A stretch of DNA of 64,000 nt from DATHTS01 sp965219305 (lineage in GTDB: Bacteria; Acidobacteriota; Blastocatellia; Pyrinomonadales; Pyrinomonadaceae). Under the pieces are notes generated by a model. That model saw nothing but the letters and a program-made list of their open reading frames with translations, had not been told where the DNA came from and made no database searches. The position numbers were made by a program, and so were the translations under genes. The stretch spans positions 2,852,001 to 2,916,000 of the forward strand of contig OZ244725.1 of NCBI GenBank assembly GCA_965219305.1, given 5' to 3'. Below, in pieces: positions 16,498 through 25,377 of this stretch. Within the stretch, counting starts at the first letter, position 1. Each line of letters opens with the position of its first letter.

Positions 16498-19269
16498 ATG
16501 AAAGGACGATTTTTTCTACTTTTCGCAGCTTTATTTTTAGTTGCGGCACAATCCGCGCAAACTACGGTTTTTGCACAACAAATGAACAGTTCAAACAAGT
16601 TCGACAAAACCCGTTATGACATCAAATACGAAAAATTTGTGTTGGATAACGGTTTAACGCTGCTTGTTCACGAAGATCACAGCGTGCCGATTGTCGGTGT
16701 AAATATGTGGTATCACGTCGGTTCGCGCAATGAGCAGCGCGGTAAAACGGGGTTTGCACATTTATTTGAACATTTCTTTTTTAACGGTTCGGAAAATCAT
16801 CCGTCGGGATTTCGTGAAGCGATGGACGATGTCGGCGCGAACAATCGCAACGGGACGACGAACACCGACCGGACAAATTTTTTTGAAGATGTGCCGACTT
16901 CCGCTTTGGAAAGAACGCTTTATCTCGAAGCGGACAGAATGGGATTTTTGGAAAATTATATTTCTAAAGAAATGCTCGAGCGCGAACGCGGCGTTGTTCA
17001 AAACGAAAAACGGCAAGGCGAAAACCGTCCTTACGGCGGCGTTTTTACCGAGATTAGCGAGAAAATTTATCCGTATTCGCATCCTTATTCGTGGTCAACG
17101 ATCGGTTCGATGGACGATTTGAACGCGGCGAGTTTGGACGATGTTAAAGAATGGTATCGAACATATTACGGACCGAATAACGCCGTGATTTCGCTTGCCG
17201 GAGACATCACGCCGCAGAAGGCTCTGGAACTCGTCAAGAAATATTTTAACGGCATAAAACCGGGACCGCCGCTGCCGCGAACCGAGAAATGGATTCCGGC
17301 TTTGGACAGAAATATCCGCGACGAAATGCAGGACAGAGTTCCGCAGGCGCGGATTTACCGCGTCTATCACGCGCCGGCTTGGAAAGATTTGGAATTACAG
17401 CAGTTAGGACTTTTCACGGACGTTCTCGCCGGATCGAAAAGCGCGCGTCTGAATAAGAAATTGATCTACGAAAAAGAGTTGGCGACCGATGTTTCGGCGT
17501 TTGTCAACGACGGCGAATTGGCGAGCGGCGTGATTTTCACGGCGACGGTCAAACCGGGCGTTGATCCGGCGACGGTCGAGCGCGAAATGGACGCGATCAT
17601 CAATGAAGCGTTGGAAAAAGGCGTGACGGGCGAGGAATTAAAGCGGGCGCAGAACCGCAATCTTTCCGGCTTTTTGCGCGGCACGGAACGGCTCGGCGGT
17701 TTCGGCGGACGTTCGGATATTCTGGCGGAAAGTATGACTTACGGCGGCGCGCCCGATTATTATCTGAAACGTCTCGAAGCGATGGCGAACGCCACGCCCG
17801 ACACGGTAAAAACGGCGGCGAACAAATGGCTGCGGGCGAATAATTATACGATGCTCGTCAAACCGTTTGATAATTTGACCGCCGGAACGACGAATCTCGA
17901 CCGCAAAGTTTTGCCCGCATTGAGCGACGCGCCGGAGATCAAATTTCCCGAAGTTCAGCGTGCGAAACTCAAAAACGGTCTCAACGTGATCTTGCTCGAA
18001 AGACATTCCGCGCCGATCGTCAACGTCGCGCTCGCGGTTGATGCCGGTTTCGCTTCGGATTCGCCGTCGAAAGCCGGACTCGCGTCGCTCGCTTTGAGTT
18101 TGATGGACGAAGGCACGACGACGCGCGATGCGTTCGAGATCGTCAATCAACTCGATTCTTTGGGAGCGCGTCTGAATACGGGAAGTTCGCTCGATATGTC
18201 GTTCGTGCGTTTGCAGGCGACTTCGGAAAATTTGAAACCGTCGCTCGGAATTATGTCGGATGTCGTTTTGAATCCGGCGTTTCCGAACGAACTTTTCACG
18301 ATTCAAAAACAAAACCGCATCGCGCAGATCGGTCAGGAAAAAGCCAACCCGAACGCGCTCGCGCTCCGCGTTTTGCCCGCGATTCTTTACGGCGCAAATC
18401 ACGCCTACGGAACGGCGAATTCGGGAACGGAAACGACGATTCAGACGATTTCGCGCGAAGATTTGATGAAATGGCATTCCGATTGGTTCAAACCCGGAAG
18501 CTCGACCGTCATCGTTACGGGCGACACAACTCTGGCGAAGATCACGCCGATGCTCGAAGAAGCGTTCGGCAGTTGGAAAGCCGGAACCGCGCCGAAGAAA
18601 AACATCTCGAACGTGGCGAAAACTCCCGGCAAGAAAATCTATCTGATTGACAAACCCGGCGCGCCGCAGTCAACAATCGTCGCCGCGCACATTTCCGAAG
18701 CGAGCGGACAGCCGGAAGATTTGGCGGGCGAACCGCTTTTCCGAAATTTCGGCGGAATGTCCACATCGCGTCTGAACAGAAATCTGCGGCTCGATAAACA
18801 TTGGAGTTACGGGACTTCCGGCGCATTGCGCGACGCTCGCGGACAGAGAACTTTTCTCGTTCTCGCACCCGTGCAAACCGATAAAACCAAAGAATCAATG
18901 ACCGAAATCCGCAAGGAAATCGCTGATGTCGCCGGATCGCGTCCCGTTTCGGGCGAAGAATTTGAGAGCATTATGCGGAATATGACGCTGCGACTTCCGG
19001 GAAGATTTGAAACGCTTTCATCGCTCGAATCGGCGGCGATTGATCTTGTAAATTACAATTTGCCGGACAATTACTGGGCAAATTACGGCGCGTCAATGCG
19101 CGGTTTGACTGAAGTTCAGCTTGAAACCGCCGGAAAGAAATTCGTCCGTCCCGACGAAATAATCTGGCTCGTCGTCGGCGACGTTTCAAAGATCGAAAGC
19201 GGAATTCGCGGTTTGAATTACGGCGAAGTTATCAAACTGGACGCTAATGGAAATATAATCAATAAATAA
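16498..19269 (+). CDS. Secreted M16 family zinc peptidase (double M16)
   Basis: 923 residues. A signal peptide covers about 1-26 ('FFLLFAALFLVAAQSAQTTV'). The first M16 domain has the inverted zinc motif H-L-F-E-H in 'FAHLFEHFFFNGS' near residue 87, with the third ligand in 'GVVQNEKRQ' some 75 residues later. The second M16 half (from about 480) has the fold hallmarks ('APIVNVALAVDAG') without the zinc motif, as in pitrilysin-type two-domain proteins. It probably degrades peptides in the periplasm. It lies 75 bp after the AAA+ cluster on the same strand, but the signal peptide puts it in another compartment, so a joint role is not implied. A strong terminator follows. Confidence 0.93.
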   Translation: MKGRFFLLFAALFLVAAQSAQTTVFAQQMNSSNKFDKTRYDIKYEKFVLDNGLTLLVHEDHSVPIVGVNMWYHVGSRNEQRGKTGFAHLFEHFFFNGSENHPSGFREAMDDVGANNRNGTTNTDRTNFFEDVPTSALERTLYLEADRMGFLENYISKEMLERERGVVQNEKRQGENRPYGGVFTEISEKIYPYSHPYSWSTIGSMDDLNAASLDDVKEWYRTYYGPNNAVISLAGDITPQKALELVKKYFNGIKPGPPLPRTEKWIPALDRNIRDEMQDRVPQARIYRVYHAPAWKDLELQQLGLFTDVLAGSKSARLNKKLIYEKELATDVSAFVNDGELASGVIFTATVKPGVDPATVEREMDAIINEALEKGVTGEELKRAQNRNLSGFLRGTERLGGFGGRSDILAESMTYGGAPDYYLKRLEAMANATPDTVKTAANKWLRANNYTMLVKPFDNLTAGTTNLDRKVLPALSDAPEIKFPEVQRAKLKNGLNVILLERHSAPIVNVALAVDAGFASDSPSKAGLASLALSLMDEGTTTRDAFEIVNQLDSLGARLNTGSSLDMSFVRLQATSENLKPSLGIMSDVVLNPAFPNELFTIQKQNRIAQIGQEKANPNALALRVLPAILYGANHAYGTANSGTETTIQTISREDLMKWHSDWFKPGSSTVIVTGDTTLAKITPMLEEAFGSWKAGTAPKKNISNVAKTPGKKIYLIDKPGAPQSTIVAAHISEASGQPEDLAGEPLFRNFGGMSTSRLNRNLRLDKHWSYGTSGALRDARGQRTFLVLAPVQTDKTKESMTEIRKEIADVAGSRPVSGEEFESIMRNMTLRLPGRFETLSSLESAAIDLVNYNLPDNYWANYGASMRGLTEVQLETAGKKFVRPDEIIWLVVGDVSKIESGIRGLNYGEVIKLDANGNIINK

Positions 19270-19279
19270 TATATATCGG

Positions 19280-19322
19280 AAAAAAAATACGCCGTCTATT
19301 TAAATAGACGGCGTATTTTTTT
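19280..19322. terminator. Bidirectional rho-independent terminator
   Basis: A perfect stem ACGCCGTCTATTT / AAATAGACGGCGT is flanked by an A-run before and a T-run after, so it works in both directions between the convergent M16 gene and lipoprotein gene. Confidence 0.92.
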
Positions 19323-19341
19323 ACTAAATTATTTATAACTT

Positions 19342-19827
19342 CTAATTGTTTGAATCAGAAACGTCGCTTGTCGGCGCGTCAGATGACGGTGCAACATCCG
19401 TTCCGCTAACGGTTACTTTGGCTGTTTTACTGTCTTTTTTCTCGCCTTCTTCATTTAACATATCGGCATTAAGCGTATATGTTCCAGGCAAAAAGCCTGG
19501 CGCAACCGGCACATTATATTTAGCAACGCCATCTTTTTCTATATCAACCGAAACATCCGAGCCTTTCAAAGTTTCACCTTTAGTCAACCCTTTGACATCA
19601 TCCGCAACAAGGTAATATTTAACCTTAACTTTGCCCGGATTGTTGCCAATCTTGGCATTTGCATAAAGAGTATCGCCGGATTTAAATTCCGAAGCTATCT
19701 CTTTTCCTTCCGCGTCTTTCGACGTATTCAAACTGCTCATATTAGCAGTACTGAAATTGCATCCAATTGTTACAAATAAAAGGATTGCAATCAGACTTGT
19801 AACCGAAATTACATTAATTTTTTTCAT
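19342..19827 (-). CDS. Putative lipoprotein
   Basis: 161 residues. The N-terminus 'MKKINVISVTSLIAILLFVT' continues to a lipobox-like 'FVTIGC' with the lipidated cysteine near residue 23. The mature part is a beta-rich domain ('SGDTLYANAKIGNNPGKVKV', 'GVAKYNVPVAPGFLPGTYTL'), probably Ig-like, and ends in a Ser/Thr/Asp-rich tail. No enzyme motif is seen. It would be anchored in the periplasm or on the outer membrane. The 188-bp gap upstream is AT-rich and could hold its promoter; no known regulator site is recognised. Confidence 0.8.
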   Translation of the reverse strand: MKKINVISVTSLIAILLFVTIGCNFSTANMSSLNTSKDAEGKEIASEFKSGDTLYANAKIGNNPGKVKVKYYLVADDVKGLTKGETLKGSDVSVDIEKDGVAKYNVPVAPGFLPGTYTLNADMLNEEGEKKDSKTAKVTVSGTDVAPSSDAPTSDVSDSNN

Positions 19828-20015
19828 TCTGTTTTTCCTGTTTTAATATAGAAATAAATGAAGCCGAATAAATTCCACTTCATCGAATGAACTTTACTGT
19901 TATTTAATAAAAATAACAAGCTAATAATTGAAAATCTGATGGTTATTCAAGAAAATTTTTGTGTAAATTTGTAGAGATTTGCGGATAATGCTCTGATAAA
20001 TTTATTGCAAAAGAT

Positions 20016-20834
20016 TTATTTTAATTTAACTTCTGACCAGCCTTTGTCATTTTGGATGAATTGCTGAACTTCAGTTTCCAAAAATCCCGTTTCCGCCGTT
20101 TCACATTCAAATCTTTTGACCGTTAATTTCGGATGCTCGAATTCAATCAAATTAAACGAATTCGCTTCACCGCGTCCGCGTGTCGAAGTCGCGGTTCCGG
20201 CTTGCACGACGAGCGCGGATTGTCCGGTTTCGAGTTTGTAGCGCGTCGCCGTGTTTCCGATGTGAGAGACGTGAATGTGTCCGGCGAGAAATAAATCCGC
20301 GCCGCAATCGGCGAGTTTTTCCATTGCCAATTCAGCGCGTCCGACGACTTTATCATCGAAATTTTCCGGCAGATCGAACGGATGATGCGTAACGATAACT
20401 TTTAAAGTTTCGTTGGGAAACTTGCAGAGTTTTTCGCGGATCACGGCGATTTGCCGCTCATTGATTCGCCCATCCTTGATTGTCAGCGAACGCGCCGTGT
20501 TGATTCCGATAACGGCAATTTCTTCGTTATTGTAAAAAGGTTCTAAATCTTCGGTGATGAATTTTTTGTATTTTTCAAGCGGCGAAAAAAAGCGGTCGAA
20601 AACATTGTGCAGAGGAATATCGTGATTGCCCGGAACGACGATCTGCGGTTTCGGCAGTTTATCCAAAAACGTTTTTGCTTCCTTAAATTGCGCCGATCTT
20701 GCGCGTTGCGTTAAATCGCCGGAAACAACTGTCAGATCAGGTTTTAATTCATTGATTTTGATAATCAATTTTTCCGCAACCGCATAATCAACGCGCCCGA
20801 AATGTATGTCGGAAATGTGAACGATCTTTTTCAT
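20016..20834 (-). CDS. Calcineurin-like metallophosphoesterase
   Basis: 272 residues. All five metal-binding motifs are present in order: 'ISDIHFG' (residue 7), 'VVSGDLTQRA' (37), 'VPGNHDIPL' (68), 'VTHHPFDLP' (149) and 'LAGHIHVSHIG' (185). This layout is of the cyclic-nucleotide phosphodiesterase (CpdA/Icc-like) or general class III group. It may hydrolyse cAMP or another phosphodiester in the cytoplasm; an adenylate cyclase is encoded at 48417. It lies next to a lipid kinase gene on the same strand. Confidence 0.9.
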   Translation of the reverse strand: MKKIVHISDIHFGRVDYAVAEKLIIKINELKPDLTVVSGDLTQRARSAQFKEAKTFLDKLPKPQIVVPGNHDIPLHNVFDRFFSPLEKYKKFITEDLEPFYNNEEIAVIGINTARSLTIKDGRINERQIAVIREKLCKFPNETLKVIVTHHPFDLPENFDDKVVGRAELAMEKLADCGADLFLAGHIHVSHIGNTATRYKLETGQSALVVQAGTATSTRGRGEANSFNLIEFEHPKLTVKRFECETAETGFLETEVQQFIQNDKGWSEVKLK

Positions 20835-20844
20835 ACCTTTTTTT

Positions 20845-20906
20845 TGTCCACGAATCTGCGCGAATTTACACGAATAAAAATTTAATCGCGGTTATTCGCG
20901 GGCAAA
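20845..20906. repeat. Inverted word repeat (CGCGAAT type)
   Basis: TTGTCCACGAATCTGCGCGAA on the left is matched by AATCGCGGTTATTCGCGGGCAA on the right, filling the gap between the phosphoesterase and lipid kinase genes. It is a degenerate member of the GCCCGCGAAA family. Confidence 0.7.
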
Positions 20907-20909
20907 CCT

Positions 20910-21818
20910 TCATTTTTTTTCATCAAGCGGCACGATAACATTCAAAGCCTTCGGATGAATTGAGTAACAAAGCGGCGTTTCCATCGTTTCAACTTCGCCA
21001 TCAAACGCGACGAGCATCTGTTTTTTGCGCGTTTCGATTGTGATTTCCTCGACTCTGATTTCTTCAAAATCTTTCGCCTGTCTGAGTCTGCCGAAGATCG
21101 TCCGCAAAACCAACATAAACAGACCTCTGCGTCCGCTTTTGTGCAAAAAATAAATGCTCAATTTGCCGTCGTCAATTCTTTCGCGTCTGCCGATGTTAAA
21201 AATATCCATCTCATACGCGCCGTTTCCGACGAAGACGAAAGGTGTTTTGATCGTTTTTTCGCCACTTTTATTTTTCAATTTAACTTCCAAAAACGGATGC
21301 CGCCGCAAAATTTTCAACGCCGCCCAAAACGCCGCCGACCATTTTCCGCGTCCGAGTTTTTCCTGCTGATCTTCGCGGTTCTTAACGATATTCGGATAAA
21401 GTCCGATGCTCGAATTGTTAATAAAAATCTGCCCGTTTACTTCTGCGGCATCAATTTTTTTCGTATGATTTTCCGCGATAATTTTGACAGCTTCCGCTAA
21501 ATCCTGCGGAATTTCCAAATCTTTTGAAAAATTGTTAAGCGTTCCGAGCGGCAAAACTCCGAGAGTTTTTTCCGTATTTATAACCTTCGACGCAACCGCG
21601 CTGATCGTCCCGTCACCGCCGCCCGCAACGATGATCTTCGCATCGCTTTTTATTGCCTTGTCGGTAAATTTAAAAATTTCATCGCCGCCTTCGGCAATAA
21701 AAATCTCCGCGTCAAAATCATTTGACGCAAACAATCCGGTCAACTCGATTTTCGTCTCTTCGGCGTTATCGTCCGCACCCGAACCGCGATTAATGATTAC
21801 TTTTATCGGCGAGGTCAT
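20910..21818 (-). CDS. Diacylglycerol/lipid kinase (DagK/YegS family)
   Basis: 302 residues. The N-terminal DAGK catalytic domain has 'VAGGGDGTISAVASKV' near residue 62 (the GGDGT nucleotide-binding loop) and 'GVLPLGTLNNFSKDLEIP' near 90. The C-terminal domain has the beta-rich family layout ('IDDGKLSIYFL', 'VAFDGEV'). It phosphorylates a lipid, such as diacylglycerol or a sphingosine/ceramide-type base, with ATP at the membrane. It may be co-transcribed with the phosphoesterase downstream. The exact lipid cannot be told. Confidence 0.92.
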   Translation of the reverse strand: MTSPIKVIINRGSGADDNAEETKIELTGLFASNDFDAEIFIAEGGDEIFKFTDKAIKSDAKIIVAGGGDGTISAVASKVINTEKTLGVLPLGTLNNFSKDLEIPQDLAEAVKIIAENHTKKIDAAEVNGQIFINNSSIGLYPNIVKNREDQQEKLGRGKWSAAFWAALKILRRHPFLEVKLKNKSGEKTIKTPFVFVGNGAYEMDIFNIGRRERIDDGKLSIYFLHKSGRRGLFMLVLRTIFGRLRQAKDFEEIRVEEITIETRKKQMLVAFDGEVETMETPLCYSIHPKALNVIVPLDEKK

Positions 21819-21893
21819 ATATTTGTGAATGTATCACAAACCGTTGAGAAACAACTGAATTTATTCAATCGAAAACTAAATTTTAAAAAATTA

Positions 21894-21973
21894 CTTGCCC
21901 GCGAAATACGCGAAAGTGCGCGAAAATTTATTCCTAATTTTATTTCGCATCTTTTAGCCTATTTCGCGGGCAA
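21894..21973. repeat. Inverted word repeat (GCCCGCGAAA family)
   Basis: CTTGCCCGCGAAATACGCG, followed by AAAGTGCGCGAAAA, makes the left arm. TTTTATTTCGCAT and TATTTCGCGGGCAA form the right arm. It lies between dapD and the lipid kinase gene and is the clearest copy of the family. Confidence 0.85.
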
Positions 21974-21985
21974 TAATCTTAGTTT

Positions 21986-22816
21986 TTATCTCAGATAATC
22001 TTCCAATTTCGTTGACGCATCGGTTTTTTCATCTCGGTATTTCACAATGATCGGCGCGTAAAGTGATAAACCGTTTTCCTTGCCGAAACCCTTTGTAATT
22101 TGACGAGAACCTTGCACGACAACTGCGCCCGCCGGAATTTCGAGCGGTTTTGTGCCGTCGGATTTGTAGATTTTTTCGTTCGTCAGATCAAAAACCGGAG
22201 TCGAGCGCGTTAAAATTACGCCCGACGCGAGAACGCATTTTTCGCGGACGATCACACCTTCGTAAACGCCTGTGTTTCCGCCGATCAAGCAGTCGTCTTC
22301 GATCACGACGGGATTTGCGTTGACAGGTTCGAGAACGCCGCCGATCTGCGCCGCCGCCGAGATATGAACGCGCTTGCCGATCTGCGCGCACGAACCGACG
22401 AGCGCGTGCGAATCAATCATCGTCCCTTCGTCAACATACGCGCCGACATTAACATACATCGGCGGCATACAAACCACGCCCGGCGCGATATACGAACCGT
22501 CACGAATCGTCGAACCGCCCGGAACGATGCGAACTTTGTCTTCCAAACTCATCGGTCGAAGCGGATAAGTTTCCTTGTCGAAAAACTGAAAACTTTCGCC
22601 GTCTTTCGACATTTCGACCATCGCGCCCATCTTAAAACCGAGCAAAATTCCTTGTTTCACCCAGGCGTTCGCGTTCCAATTCCCGTCCGAATCCTTTTCC
22701 GCCGCACGAATCTCGCCGCGCCGCAAAGATGCTTTGAAATCTTCAAAAATCTTGCGGTCATCGGCTGTAAATTCTGATTTTGTTAATAATTGTTCAATGT
22801 TTTGTTGTAATGTCAT
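21986..22816 (-). CDS. dapD: Tetrahydrodipicolinate N-succinyltransferase
   Basis: 276 residues, the family length. The N-terminal helical part is followed by a left-handed beta helix of hexapeptide repeats ('GSYIAPGVVCMPPMYVNVGA', 'GTMIDSHALVGSCAQIGKRV', 'IGGVLEPVNANPVVIEDDCL'), typical of DapD. It succinylates tetrahydrodipicolinate in the diaminopimelate/lysine route. With dapA at 24272 on the same strand it makes a loose lysine/DAP group; the transposase remnant and two small genes lie between them. Confidence 0.96.
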   Translation of the reverse strand: MTLQQNIEQLLTKSEFTADDRKIFEDFKASLRRGEIRAAEKDSDGNWNANAWVKQGILLGFKMGAMVEMSKDGESFQFFDKETYPLRPMSLEDKVRIVPGGSTIRDGSYIAPGVVCMPPMYVNVGAYVDEGTMIDSHALVGSCAQIGKRVHISAAAQIGGVLEPVNANPVVIEDDCLIGGNTGVYEGVIVREKCVLASGVILTRSTPVFDLTNEKIYKSDGTKPLEIPAGAVVVQGSRQITKGFGKENGLSLYAPIIVKYRDEKTDASTKLEDYLR

Positions 22817-22840
22817 TTATTTGTAAATTATAATTCTCAT

Positions 22841-23471
22841 CGCTGAAAGCGACAAATTTAATAGCGTCGGGAGAATCCCGACGTAAATTTAGTTTAAACG
22901 CGCCGTCCCTGTAGGGGACGAATTATCAATCCCAAACATATTTCTCATCATATTCTACGTTATATTTTTTCAAAAAATATCGAAATTCATCTTCAAAACT
23001 GATTTCTTTATGATGCAATTTTTGGTTTGCGATATATTTTTTAACGTCATCAATCTGCGTATAACCGACCGAAAACGCGCCGTAACCTGTCTTGCCAACC
23101 GAAATTTCGATATGAAACGCCTTTAGTTTTTATCCATTTCGAACTGTCGCGTTTTATGTCGCCGACCAATTTGCTGAGTTCGATATTTTTGCTCATCGAA
23201 ACTAGCAAATGAACGTGATTTTTCGTTCCGTTCGCAGCGAGCAATTTCGATTTATTATTGTTGGCAATTCCGCCGATGTATGAGAATAATTCTTCCTCGA
23301 TTTCCGGCAAAATCAGATCGGCGCGATGTTTCGTTGAAAAATTATGTGAACGTATAATTTGACGAGCCTCTGCGCCATAACATTCTAATTCGTCGCCTTC
23401 AGCGACGGGATTTTCCTTGATTCGCGTTCGTCGGGATTCTCCCGACGCTATTGAATTTGTCGCTTTCAGCG
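22841..23471. mobile_element. IS200/REP-type element bounded by 43-bp inverted repeats
   Basis: The ends at 22841-22883 and 23429-23471 are inverted copies matching at 42 of 43 positions. Each arm has two small palindromes: CGCTGAAAGCG and CGTCGGGAGAATCCCGACG. Further hairpins lie just inside: CGTCCCTGTAGGGGACG near 22903 and CGTCGCCTTCAGCGACG near 23391. The core is a broken Y1 transposase. Palindromes of this kind around a TnpA fit a REP-associated tyrosine transposase (RAYT) unit, which is copied through hairpin ends; a plain IS200 element is the alternative. Confidence 0.85.
22926..23378 (-). pseudogene. Y1 (HUH) transposase, REP-associated/IS200 type, two frameshifts
   Basis: Reading across frames gives a complete TnpA of about 150 residues. 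ATG at 23378 begins 'MAQRLVKLYVHIIFSTKHR'; a missing T (five instead of six, near 23338-23342) shifts the frame. It continues 'GGIANNNKSKLLAANGTKNH' with the HUH motif as 'NHVHLLVSM', up to 'NFGWQD'. An extra base near 23088 shifts again, then 'GYGAFSVGYTQIDDVKKYIA' with the catalytic tyrosine region, 'NQKLHHKEISFEDEF' and a stop at 22926 after 'EKYVWD'. The frame covering 23050-23475 alone gives a false N- and C-terminus. Gene inactive unless the shifts are sequencing errors. Confidence 0.88.
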
Positions 23472-23502
23472 ACATTTGTCTATTAAAGTATTTTTTTCGT
23501 TT

Positions 23503-23817
23503 CTAAAATTCAAATGTTTCACAATGAATCACATTCGGCTCGAATTCAAGTAAATATTTCTCATCTTCCGCGTAATATCTCGCTCTTTCGAAATCTTCGC
23601 CGGCGAATTTTTTGATGTTTTCAAAACTGTCCCATTTCGTAATCGTCCAGAAATGACAAATGTCGTCTTCAATTCGCCGCAGAATTTCCACGCCGAGATT
23701 TCCTTCCGTGTTTTTGTAATCCGCCGCGCCGGTTTTTATGACGTATTCCAGATATTCGTCCGCGTGTTCGGCTTTCGTCATTCCGTGCCAGATTCTCGTG
23801 ATTGTTTTACTTTTCAT
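23503..23817 (-). CDS. Antibiotic biosynthesis monooxygenase (ABM)-like protein
   Basis: 104 residues with a ferredoxin-like dimeric alpha/beta barrel pattern: 'ITRIWHGMTKAEHADEYLEY', then 'GNLGVEILRRIEDDICHFWT' and 'TKWDSFENIKKFAGEDFERA'. The family includes small quinone or polyketide monooxygenases and heme-degrading proteins, but many members have no known role. It overlaps the upstream lipoprotein gene by 4 bp and should be in its operon, together with dapA. Confidence 0.82.
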   Translation of the reverse strand: MKSKTITRIWHGMTKAEHADEYLEYVIKTGAADYKNTEGNLGVEILRRIEDDICHFWTITKWDSFENIKKFAGEDFERARYYAEDEKYLLEFEPNVIHCETFEF

Positions 23818-24275
23818 TTATAAACGAGCGTGTATAAACTGTCGCTTTGTTTTTCAAACTGCAACAGAACTTGTCTTCCTTCAAAATTTACCGTGCCACT
23901 CGCGCCGCTGATTTCAAGACCGATAACCTTAAAATCCTCCGCTTTGCCCGATTCGTGTCCCGTGTAATTTAATTCCTCGCCGATTGCCAGAGCCGTGTTC
24001 GGGGCGAGCGTTAAATTTACGATTTCGGCGGGTTTATTGTCCGTGTATTCCTCGCTTGAGAGCTTTTGCCAGCTTCCGTCAGGAATTTCGCCTTTTTCGG
24101 TGAGCGTTTTTTTTATCAAATAACGTTCGCCGCTCAAAGGCTTGTATTTCAATTGAATCTTGGCGGGCGCGTTGGATTTATTGACGATGACAAAATTCGT
24201 AAACCACGAACACGCGGAATTGAAAAGCGCGAAACAGATTGCGGCAAAAGTTAAAATTAATTTTCGGCGTTTCAT
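23814..24275 (-). CDS. Putative lipoprotein, unknown function
   Basis: 153 residues. The signal 'MKRRKLILTFAAICFALFNS' ends at a lipobox-like 'NSAC' with the cysteine at residue 22. The mature part is beta-rich ('FVIVNKSNAPAKIQLKYKPL') with no enzyme motif. It overlaps both neighbours by 4 bp (dapA upstream, ABM gene downstream), so three genes are translationally linked, dapA first. A shared role with lysine synthesis is not implied. Confidence 0.78.
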   Translation of the reverse strand: MKRRKLILTFAAICFALFNSACSWFTNFVIVNKSNAPAKIQLKYKPLSGERYLIKKTLTEKGEIPDGSWQKLSSEEYTDNKPAEIVNLTLAPNTALAIGEELNYTGHESGKAEDFKVIGLEISGASGTVNFEGRQVLLQFEKQSDSLYTLVYK

Positions 24276-25174
24276 TTTTTCTGCACCTCTTTTAAAATTC
24301 CCTGCAATGTTTTCCTCGTCGGCTCAGTAACGGGAACAAGCGGCAGACGCAAATTTTCTTCCAGCAAACCCATTTCCTTCATAACGAATTTACAAGGCGC
24401 GGGCGATGCTTCGATGAAATTGGCTTCCATCAATTCCAGAATTTTGTAATGAATTCGTCTGGCTTTTGAAAAACCGCCGTCGAGCGCGGCTTCGACCATC
24501 GCTGAAACTTCTTTCGGCAATTCGTTGGATGCAACCGAAACCAAGCCTTCCGCGCCGACGGAAATTAGCGCGACGGTCGTCATATCGTCGCCGGAAAAGA
24601 CTTTGAAATTTTTCGGCTTGTCGCGGACAATTTCCATAATTTGCGAAAAATTTCCCGACGCTTCTTTTGTCGCAACGATATTTTCGCAAGTTTCGGCGAG
24701 TTTTAAAGTAGTTTCGGCGGACAAATTCGACGAAGTTCTCGACGGCACATTGTAAAGCATTATCGGGAATTTCTTGACAGAATTTGCGATTTCCGTAAAA
24801 TGCGCGATCATTCCGCCTTGCGTCGGTTTACTGTAATACGGAGCAACTATCAACGCGCCGTCTGCGCCGAGTTCGCGGACTTTTCTTGTAAAATCAATCG
24901 TTTCCGAGGTGTTGCTGCTGCCTGTTCCGGCGATCACTTTTCCCTTTAATTTCTTAGCGACGGCAACGGCGATCTTGATGACGTTTAATTTTTCGTCTTC
25001 GTTCATCGTCATTGCTTCGCCCGTCGTGCCGCACGGAATTAAAATTTTCACGCCGTTTTTTATCTGCCGCTCACACAAATTTTGAAAACATTCTTTATCA
25101 ACCGAACCGTTTTTGTTAAAAGGCGTTACGAGTGCCGTCGCGCATCCGCGCATCCAATCTAATTTTATCGTCAT
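24272..25174 (-). CDS. dapA: 4-hydroxy-tetrahydrodipicolinate synthase
   Basis: 300 residues from ATG 25174 ('MTIKLDWMRGCATALVTPF'), the normal length; the open frame reaches 25306 but those 44 residues match no DapA. Motifs: 'CGTTGEAMTMNEDEK' near residue 47, 'GADGALIVAPYYSKPTQGG' near 105, 'PIMLYNVPSRTSSNL' near 137 with the catalytic tyrosine, and the Schiff-base lysine in 'IVATKEASGNF' near 165. It condenses pyruvate with aspartate semialdehyde, the first step towards diaminopimelate and lysine. It is divergent from the carotenoid oxygenase gene with a 200-bp gap. No lysine riboswitch is recognised in that gap. Confidence 0.96.
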   Translation of the reverse strand: MTIKLDWMRGCATALVTPFNKNGSVDKECFQNLCERQIKNGVKILIPCGTTGEAMTMNEDEKLNVIKIAVAVAKKLKGKVIAGTGSSNTSETIDFTRKVRELGADGALIVAPYYSKPTQGGMIAHFTEIANSVKKFPIMLYNVPSRTSSNLSAETTLKLAETCENIVATKEASGNFSQIMEIVRDKPKNFKVFSGDDMTTVALISVGAEGLVSVASNELPKEVSAMVEAALDGGFSKARRIHYKILELMEANFIEASPAPCKFVMKEMGLLEENLRLPLVPVTEPTRKTLQGILKEVQKK

Positions 25175-25377
25175 AATTTTCAATTTCGTTTTCAGAAAAT
25201 AATGCTTATTGTAACCGTAAACGGCGAAAATTTTAATTTCGGCAAAACGGTTTGTCAGCAAAATTTTACGATTCGTCCGAAATTTCAACCGTTCGTCGGA
25301 AATCATAGACGGATTTTTCCGAAATGTCGTTTAATTATTTTGACGGTAATAATATCGCATTTATAAGGAGAGATTTT

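Noticed and set aside
16498..19269. M16 peptidase as the protease partner of the AAA+ cluster
   Set aside because: A signal peptide sends it out of the cytoplasm, while the AAA+ proteins have none.
23050..23475. 141-residue open frame starting at 23475 as an intact gene
   Set aside because: Its N-terminus is translated inverted repeat and its end departs from the transposase; two frameshifts explain it.
25175..25377. Lysine riboswitch upstream of dapA
   Set aside because: The divergent gap is short and shows none of the stems or conserved loops that I would expect; nothing seen beyond AT-rich promoter sequence.
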